Notes under the pieces: model-generated
Told to the model about the DNA's origin: nothing
Database searches by the model: none
Seen by the model: only the letters and a program-made list of their open reading frames with translations
Position numbers and translations under genes: made by a program
Source: CAWICD01 sp052267165
GTDB taxonomy: Bacteria; Vulcanimicrobiota; Vulcanimicrobiia; Vulcanimicrobiales; Vulcanimicrobiaceae
NCBI GenBank assembly: GCA_052267165.1
Contig: JBKQHO010000066.1
Coordinates: 62,001-126,000, forward strand
Direction: 5' to 3'
DNA: 64,000 nucleotides
Shown: one piece after another, positions 25,740 to 30,171 of the stretch
How the letters are laid out: the number at the start of each line of letters is the position of its first letter
Numbering within the stretch: the stretch's first letter is position 1

Positions 25740-25771
25740 GGAAGGGGATCGGCAAATGCCGGTCCCCTTCC
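25740..25771 (+). terminator. Strong hairpin terminator
   Basis: A 14-bp stem (GGAAGGGGATCGGC paired with GCCGGTCCCCTTCC, one G-T pair) closes a 4-base AAAT loop and is followed by TTAGTT. It ends the 46-codon ORF transcript and separates it from the tRNA array. Confidence 0.75.
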
Positions 25772-25950
25772 TTAGTTAACGAAAACGCTAGCGACGTGGG
25801 TGTCAAGTCGCGCTCCAAACGCGGAGACTGCGGCTCAGTTCCGTGCTGCCTTGCATTTGGTACGCACTTTGAAAACTGAAACGGTTCGTACACTACCACG
25901 GTCACGTGGAAATCGCTTCGAGGGTTCGTTGCGACGTGCGCGATCGTGAT

Positions 25951-26027
25951 GGAACGATGGCCGAGCGGTACGAAACCGCGCGGCGAGACGCGCAAGCGTC
26001 GCGCGCGTTCGAGTCGCACTCGTTCCT
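25951..26027 (+). tRNA. Degenerate tRNA-like gene, anticodon uncertain (Ser CGA or Leu GAG)
   Basis: The acceptor pairs perfectly (GGAACGA with TCGTTCC) and a T arm with loop TTCGAGT is present, with one C-A mismatch in the stem. The D region starts GCCGAGCGGT as in tRNA-Ser, but its 3' stem half is missing. The best anticodon hairpin is GCGC/GCGC around an 8-base loop, GGCGAGAC (25982-25989). No CCA is encoded. It is the first member of the array; whether it is charged is doubtful. Confidence 0.5.
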
Positions 26028-26029
26028 TT

Positions 26030-26104
26030 CGGGAGTTGGCTGAGACGGTCTAGCGGCGCGCCGAAAACGCGTAGACGAGGGTTCGAGCACCTCACTCCCG
26101 GCCA
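26030..26104 (+). tRNA. tRNA-Phe(GAA), C33 variant
   Basis: It folds fully: 7-bp acceptor CGGGAGT/ACTCCCG, T8 G9, D stem GCT/AGC, anticodon stem GCGCG/CGCGT, loop CCGAAAA with GAA at 26063-26065, and T loop TTCGAGC. CCA is encoded at 26102-26104 after G73. Position 33, almost always U, is C here, and the T stem has one mismatch. It starts two bases after the previous tRNA-like gene. Confidence 0.72.
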
Positions 26105-26117
26105 ATCCAAGCCAAAG

Positions 26118-26176
26118 CTCCGCGAGGCGCTCGCGTCGCGGAGCGATTCTACGCCCTTTGCCATCTTGAAAGGGCG
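26118..26176. other. Two spacer hairpins between tRNA-Phe and tRNA-Ala
   Basis: GCTCCGCGA paired with TCGCGGAGC (9 bp) is followed by CGCCCTTT paired with AAAGGGCG (8 bp, 26152-26159 and 26169-26176). Neither has a T-run. They fill the only long gap in the first half of the array and may guide processing, or be the remains of another tRNA. Confidence 0.5.
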
Positions 26177-26181
26177 GACGC

Positions 26182-26256
26182 GGGGATGTCGGCCAACGGT
26201 TGGCCACCTGTTTCGCAAGCAGGCAAAAGCGAGTTCGACTCTCGCCGTCTTCACCA
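26182..26256 (+). tRNA. tRNA-Ala(CGC)
   Basis: A canonical cloverleaf: acceptor GGGGATG/CGTCTTC with three G-U pairs, including G3-U70, the alanine identity pair. D stem GGCC/GGCC, anticodon stem CCTGT/GCAGG with loop TTCGCAA (CGC at 26214-26216), and T arm GCGAG/CTCGC with loop TTCGACT. A73 is followed by encoded CCA. Confidence 0.88.
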
Positions 26257-26258
26257 AA

Positions 26259-26334
26259 TGCCGGACAGCATGATGGCCATGCACCTCGTCAGTTAGCGAG
26301 ATCGATGCTGGTTCGAGTCCAGCTCCGGCAGCCA
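26259..26334 (+). tRNA. tRNA-Asn(GTT)-like with an 8-base anticodon loop
   Basis: The acceptor TGCCGGA/TCCGGCA is perfect, with T1-A72 and G73 as in tRNA-Asn and encoded CCA. D stem GCAT/ATGC and T arm GCTGG/CCAGC are perfect. The anticodon stem pairs only as CTCG/CGAG around the 8-base loop TCAGTTAG containing GTT at 26292-26294; a 7-base loop does not pair. It starts two bases after tRNA-Ala. Confidence 0.7.
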
Positions 26335-26335
26335 A

Positions 26336-26362
26336 AGTGCGTGCGCGTCGCGCGCACGCACT
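26336..26362. other. Perfect 12-bp spacer hairpin
   Basis: AGTGCGTGCGCG and CGCGCACGCACT pair completely around a 3-base TCG loop. It occupies nearly the whole 31-base gap between tRNA-Asn and tRNA-Leu. There is no T-run, so it is not an ordinary terminator; it may be an RNase III or processing site. Confidence 0.65.
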
Positions 26363-26365
26363 CGC

Positions 26366-26451
26366 CGGCGGATGGGGAACCGGTAGACGCAGCACGCTCA
26401 GACCGTGCCGCTCGCGAGAGCGTGAGCGTTCGAGTCGCTCTTCGCCGACCA
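26366..26451 (+). tRNA. tRNA-Leu(CAG)
   Basis: A class II tRNA: acceptor CGGCGGA/TTCGCCG, D loop with CCGGTAGAC typical of Leu, anticodon stem GCACG/CGTGC with loop CTCAGAC (CAG at 26399-26401), a long variable arm CGCTC-GCGA-GAGCG, and a perfect T arm GAGCG/CGCTC with loop TTCGAGT. A73 and encoded CCA. The D stem has one G-G mismatch. Confidence 0.87.
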
Positions 26452-26452
26452 T

Positions 26453-26539
26453 GTGTGGATATGCAAACCGGATGGAGCAGGCGCGCCGTAAACGCGTTGC
26501 GCGATGGCGCCGTTGGGAGTTCGAATCTCTCTCCACACA
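26453..26539 (+). tRNA. tRNA-Tyr(GTA), C33 variant
   Basis: The acceptor GTGTGGA/TCCACAC is perfect; D stem TGC/GCA; anticodon stem GCGCG/CGCGT with loop CCGTAAA (GTA at 26488-26490). The long variable arm TGCGC-GATG-GCGC is expected for bacterial tRNA-Tyr, and the T arm GGGAG/CTCTC has loop TTCGAAT. Base 33 is C. CCA is not encoded. Its anticodon arm is nearly identical to that of tRNA-Phe in this array. Confidence 0.78.
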
Positions 26540-26571
26540 CAAAGCTCAATCCCCGGCCGTGCGAACGCATT

Positions 26572-26657
26572 GGAGGGCGCCGCGCAGCGGTGCGCGACCG
26601 GTCCTGAAAACCGGGGTCACGTGAAGAGCGTGAGTGGTTCGACTCCGCCGCTCTCCT
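26572..26657 (+). tRNA. tRNA-Ser(TGA), C33 variant
   Basis: The acceptor GGAGGGC/GCTCTCC has one G-U pair; D stem CGCG/CGCG; anticodon stem CCGGT/ACCGG with loop CCTGAAA (TGA at 26605-26607); variable arm CACG/CGTG; T loop TTCGACT with one stem mismatch. Base 33 is C. The gene is followed by CCG, one change from CCA. Confidence 0.78.
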
Positions 26658-26714
26658 CCGTTCGTCTTCAGCCGTGGTCTTGCGCCATCCGTCGCGCGCG
26701 ACCCGATCGACTAT

Positions 26715-26789
26715 CCGCGGATCGCCAAGTGGTAAGGCATCGGTGTAACATACCGACATTCGCCCGTTCGATTCGGGCTCTGCGGACCA
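26715..26789 (+). tRNA. tRNA-Val(AAC)
   Basis: A canonical cloverleaf: acceptor CCGCGGA/TCTGCGG, D arm GCC-AAGTGGTAA-GGC (resembling tRNA-Gln), anticodon stem TCGGT/ACCGA with loop GTAACAT (AAC at 26747-26749), and T arm GCCCG/CGGGC with loop TTCGATT. A73 and CCA are encoded. An A34 anticodon other than ACG-Arg is rare in bacteria and would need inosine or would read only GUU. Confidence 0.8.
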
Positions 26790-26791
26790 TC

Positions 26792-26862
26792 GCGGGAGGC
26801 GTGGTCAGTATCACGACGAGCCTCATAACCTCGTGAAAGCCGGGCCGGCACCGGCTCCCGCA
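26792..26862 (+). tRNA. Divergent tRNA-Met(CAT)-like gene
   Basis: The acceptor GCGGGAG/CTCCCGC is perfect, D stem GTG/CAC, and the anticodon region CTCATAA (CAT at 26824-26826) sits in CGAG/CTCG with a C-C mismatch at the loop edge. The T stem is only CCGG/CCGG, with loop GCCGGCA lacking the universal TTCRA, and the D loop lacks GG. No CCA is encoded. Either a decayed gene or a structurally specialised tRNA. Confidence 0.55.
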
Positions 26863-26867
26863 AATCC

Positions 26868-26941
26868 GCGGATCTCTTACAGTGGAAGTATGCCGGCGTG
26901 CCAAGTCGGCGACGCGCGTTCGATTCGCGCGATCCGCACCA
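26868..26941 (+). tRNA. tRNA-Gly(GCC)
   Basis: The acceptor GCGGATC/GATCCGC and T arm GCGCG/CGCGC (loop TTCGATT) are perfect. The D stem is short (TAC/GTA); anticodon stem CCGGC/GTCGG with loop GTGCCAA (GCC at 26900-26902). A73 and CCA are encoded. Last member of the array; an SD sequence and a small ORF follow. Confidence 0.8.
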
Positions 26942-26967
26942 ACGATTTCTCAGGAAGGAGACCTCAA

Positions 26968-27150
26968 GTGGCCGACGTTCTCGTCCTCGATTCCAGGTGC
27001 GAGCCGTTGGATGTCGCCCGTTTGGCGCGCGCCGTCCGTTTCGTCCCGTTCGTCGGCGGGAAGCGGCACGGCGCGCGACGAGCGGCTCGCTGCCCGAGCC
27101 TGTGCTCGGCGTCGATTCGAAAAACGGGCGCGGTGGCATGGGCAGCATAG
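26968..27150 (+). CDS. Short HNH-nuclease-like N-terminal fragment
   Basis: A 60-aa ORF starting GTG 26968 with a strong GGAAGGAG site 8 bases upstream. Its start (MADVLVLDSRCEPLDVARLA, then RAVRFV) resembles the N-terminal strand-helix of HNH endonucleases of the VLVLN..YEPL....RRAV type. Downstream there are no HNH residues; the sequence becomes Arg/Cys-rich and stops. So it is either a truncated nuclease or a small protein of its own. It overlaps the XRE gene start by 13 bases and lies 27 bases after tRNA-Gly. Confidence 0.45.
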   Translation: MADVLVLDSRCEPLDVARLARAVRFVPFVGGKRHGARRAARCPSLCSASIRKTGAVAWAA

Positions 27151-27410
27151 ATGTCGCCGACCCGAACGCCTCGGCTCACGGCGACGCGCTGCCTTCGATG
27201 GAGCCGGCCGATCTGACCGGCCGGGCTGCGGCCCGGATTCGTGCCGCTCGCGAGGCGGCTGGAATGTCGCAAGGCCAGCTCGCAGCCCGAGCCGGGCTCA
27301 GCCGGCCGTCGCTGGCGAACATCGAGGCCGGGCGGCAGTCGATCACGTTGAAGCGGCTAGCTGCGATCGCCTCCGCGCTCCACAAGCCGTGTTCGGAGTT
27401 GATCGCGTAG
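27138..27410 (+). CDS. XRE-family helix-turn-helix regulator
   Basis: A 90-aa protein. Residues 30-88 form a Cro/CI-type HTH: AARIRAAREAAGMSQGQLA, ARAGLSRPSLANIEAGRQ, ITLKRLAAIASAL. The first 28 residues are an unstructured acidic lead. Such stand-alone XRE proteins usually regulate a mobile element, toxin or nuclease. The gene overlaps the HNH-like fragment and may control it or the tRNA array; this is inference from position. Confidence 0.82.
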   Translation: MGSIDVADPNASAHGDALPSMEPADLTGRAAARIRAAREAAGMSQGQLAARAGLSRPSLANIEAGRQSITLKRLAAIASALHKPCSELIA

Positions 27411-27496
27411 CCCCGACCGCGAATGGCGCGACAAGTCTCTAACCGCCTGCGTTCACGAGACGGCGCAGCGTGCGCCGAATCGATGAGGGCGAACGC

Positions 27497-27532
27497 CGCC
27501 TCCTCCGCGCCGCATTCGGCGCGGAGGAGGCG
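27497..27532. other. Perfect 16-bp GC hairpin
   Basis: CGCCTCCTCCGCGCCG pairs exactly with CGGCGCGGAGGAGGCG around a CATT loop, 87 bases after the XRE stop. There is no T-run. It may stop transcription or protect the 3' end of the XRE transcript. Confidence 0.6.
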
Positions 27533-27645
27533 ACTCGCGCGGCCTCGCAGCTAACTGGGGTGGAGTCGTGTCCGCGACTCCCCTCCCTCCGATGCGATTT
27601 CGGCGCGGCTTTCCCGCGCCAGACCAAACGAGATATGCGGGACCG

Positions 27646-28290
27646 ATGAGAGCCGTTTCGATAGCCGTAGCCTCTGCCTCGATCGGGCTGATCGCGCTGA
27701 CGCTGGTTCCGGCGCTCGCCGACTACCGCCCGTTCCTCGTGCCGGCTGCGTTGGCGGCGGCGGCCGTGGTCCTCGTGAGCGTCCTCGTCGGCTGGAAAGA
27801 AGCGCCGGCGGCGTCACTCGTCCGAGTCGAATCCGTCAAGGCCGCACCCACGCCGCCCCTTGCGGCGGTCAAAGCCGCACCGCCTCCGGTCGCCACGAAC
27901 CAAGCGGAGGCCGAGGTCGTCAGTTTTCTCGCGCTGCTCCAAGAGAAGGGACGCCTCGTCGACTTTGTGATGGACGACATCACACCGTATAGCGACGCGC
28001 AAGTCGGAGCAGCCGCGCGCGTCGTGCACGACGGATGCAAGGCCGTCCTGCGAGACAACTTCCGCATCGTCCCAGTCCGGGATGAGAGCGAAGGTTCGAA
28101 GGTCGCGGTCACGCCGGGATACCGCGCGGACGAATATCGTCTCGTCGGCAAGATCAGCGGTCAACCGCCCTTCACCGGAACGCTGATGCATCGCGGCTGG
28201 AAGACCGAAACGGTGAAGCTTCCGAGAATGCTGCGGACGGACGAGGACCGGCTTCCGGCGATCGCGCCCGCCGAGGTCGAGCTTCAGTAG
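27646..28290 (+). CDS. DUF2760 membrane protein (Hsp70-operon partner)
   Basis: A 214-aa protein. Two membrane segments at about residues 3-25 (VSIAVASASIGLIALTLVPA) and 30-50 (FLVPAALAAAAVVLVSVLVG) are followed by a proline-rich linker and the DUF2760 domain at about 85-214 (EVVSFLALLQEKGRLVDFVM, DDITPYSDAQVGAAARVVH). Both ends of the domain lie in the cytoplasm if the hairpin topology is right. It is the first gene of a three-gene operon with two Hsp70-like proteins, a pairing found in several proteobacteria. ATG 27646 fits the membrane segment start; an upstream in-frame ATG at 27568 lacks support. Function unknown. Confidence 0.82.
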   Translation: MRAVSIAVASASIGLIALTLVPALADYRPFLVPAALAAAAVVLVSVLVGWKEAPAASLVRVESVKAAPTPPLAAVKAAPPPVATNQAEAEVVSFLALLQEKGRLVDFVMDDITPYSDAQVGAAARVVHDGCKAVLRDNFRIVPVRDESEGSKVAVTPGYRADEYRLVGKISGQPPFTGTLMHRGWKTETVKLPRMLRTDEDRLPAIAPAEVELQ

Positions 28291-28302
28291 CACTGCTGCG
28301 TC

Positions 28303-30144
28303 ATGAAAAGCACATTCAGTTTCGGGATCGATCTAGGGACGACCAACAGCGCCATCGCAATCACGGACGTCGAAAGCGACCGCACCGAGGTCGTCGACGT
28401 CACGCAGGTCCTGGGGCCGAACAGCGTCGGCGAAAGGCGCGCGTTCCCGTCGGCCCTCTACATTCCGCACAAAGACGAATTTCGCGACGACGCCTTTCGG
28501 TTGCCGTGGGAAACGGAGGCGCGCTACAGCACGATCGTCGGTCAGTTCGCGCGCGACCACGGCGCGCAGGTCCCCGACCGTCTCGTGACGTCGGCGAAAT
28601 CGTGGCTTTCGAATCCGCACGTCGATGCCCGGCAACGGACGCTGCCGTGGAATTCGCAGATCGAAGAGGAGAAGCTGTCCGCCTTCGAGTGCTCGCGCCG
28701 CTACCTCGAGCACCTCAAGGAGGCGTTTTTGTACGCGCAACGTGCGAAGGGCTCGGAGCGGACGCTTTCCGACGGCGTAACCGTCGTAACCGTGCCCGCC
28801 TCGTTCGACGAAGTGGCGAGAAATCTGACGGCCGAAGCCGCCGAGGCGGCCGGCCTCGGCAAAGTCATTCTGCTCGAAGAGCCGCAGGCGGCATTCTACG
28901 CCTGGATCGCACAGGCCGCCAAGGAGTGGCGAACGCAAGTCGGACGCGGCGACATCGTGCTGGTCTGCGACGTCGGTGGCGGAACGGCGGACTTCAGCCT
29001 GATTGCCGTCAGCGAGCGCGACGGCGTCCTCGAGTTGGAACGCATCAGCGTCGGCGAGCACATCCTGCTCGGCGGCGACAACATGGACCTCGCGCTGGCC
29101 TACACGCTGAAAGCGCAACTGGAGGCGGAAGGCAAGTCGATCGACGCATGGCAGCTGCTCGCGCTCGTGCACGCCGCCGCGGGCGCCAAGGTCGCGCTGT
29201 TCGACGACGAGTCGCTGGGCGCGGCACCGATCAGCGTACCTTCCCGCGGCTCGAGTCTGTTCGCCAAGACTTTGTCGACGGCGCTCGACCGCGCGACCCT
29301 CGAATGCGTCGTGCTCGAAGGCTTTTTCCCGCTGACCGGGCCGGCGGATTTTCCGCAGGAGGCACGCAACGTCGGCCTGCGGGAATTCGGCCTGCCGTAC
29401 GCAGCCGACGCCGCGATCAGCAAGCACTTGGCGCGTTTTCTCGCGCGAAGCCTGGCGAACGTTCGAGCCAGCGAGTCGCTCAGCGCGCTCGTCGGCGAAC
29501 CTGCCGATTCACAGACGTTTCTCGCGCCGACGTGCGTGCTCTTCAACGGCGGCGTGTTCAACGCCGCGCCGATCCGCCGGCGCGTGCGCGATCTGCTTGC
29601 AGCCTGGACGCAAGGGAGTCCCGTACGTGAATTGGAGGGCGTTCAACTCGACCTCGCGGTTGCCAAAGGCGCGTCGCTCTACGGACGAAATCGCATCACC
29701 GGGAAAGGCGTGCGCATCAAGGCCGGCACGGCGCGCTCGTACTACATCGGGTTGGAGACGTCGATGCCGGCCGTGCCGGGTTTCAAGCCGCCCGTGAAAG
29801 CCCTCTGCGTCGTCCCGCAAGGCATGGAAGAAGGCTCCGAACTGTTGATCGCGGACCGCGAATTCGGCCTCGTGACCGGGCAGCCGGCAGACTTCCGCTT
29901 CTTCTCGTCGGAAGCGCGCAGCGGCGACAAGCCCGGTCAAATTTTACCCGATGCGGAACGCGAGCTCGAGGAGACGGGGCTGCTGCAAGTCGAGCTGCCC
30001 TCCATCGACGGTCTGCCCAACGGGCAGGCCGTCCCCGTGCAGATCAACTCCGTCGTTACCGAGCTCGGCACGCTCGAACTCTGGATGAAGCACACGAACT
30101 CCGATCGCCGTTGGAAGGTCGAGTTCGCGGTTCGCACCGAGTAA
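28303..30144 (+). CDS. Hsp70-family protein (shorter paralogue)
   Basis: A 613-aa Hsp70-like ATPase of the non-DnaK type. The nucleotide-binding domain has phosphate 1 FGIDLGTTNSAIAI, VTVPASFDEVARN, the linker-like EEPQAAFYAWI, phosphate 2 VCDVGGGTADFSLI and adenosine motif CVLFNGGVFNA. Compared with DnaK there are insertions after phosphate 2 (GEHILLGGDNMDLALA is conserved), and the substrate-binding part is a short beta region without the lid. It lies 12 bases after the DUF2760 gene and 27 before its larger paralogue. The two probably act together, but no client is known. Confidence 0.9.
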   Translation: MKSTFSFGIDLGTTNSAIAITDVESDRTEVVDVTQVLGPNSVGERRAFPSALYIPHKDEFRDDAFRLPWETEARYSTIVGQFARDHGAQVPDRLVTSAKSWLSNPHVDARQRTLPWNSQIEEEKLSAFECSRRYLEHLKEAFLYAQRAKGSERTLSDGVTVVTVPASFDEVARNLTAEAAEAAGLGKVILLEEPQAAFYAWIAQAAKEWRTQVGRGDIVLVCDVGGGTADFSLIAVSERDGVLELERISVGEHILLGGDNMDLALAYTLKAQLEAEGKSIDAWQLLALVHAAAGAKVALFDDESLGAAPISVPSRGSSLFAKTLSTALDRATLECVVLEGFFPLTGPADFPQEARNVGLREFGLPYAADAAISKHLARFLARSLANVRASESLSALVGEPADSQTFLAPTCVLFNGGVFNAAPIRRRVRDLLAAWTQGSPVRELEGVQLDLAVAKGASLYGRNRITGKGVRIKAGTARSYYIGLETSMPAVPGFKPPVKALCVVPQGMEEGSELLIADREFGLVTGQPADFRFFSSEARSGDKPGQILPDAERELEETGLLQVELPSIDGLPNGQAVPVQINSVVTELGTLELWMKHTNSDRRWKVEFAVRTE

Positions 30145-30171
30145 CCGCGCGTCGCGCGGCGTCACGTCGTC

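Noticed and set aside
26102..26181. A further tRNA between tRNA-Phe and tRNA-Ala
   Set aside because: It forms two independent hairpins, not a cloverleaf; no T loop or acceptor could be aligned on either strand.
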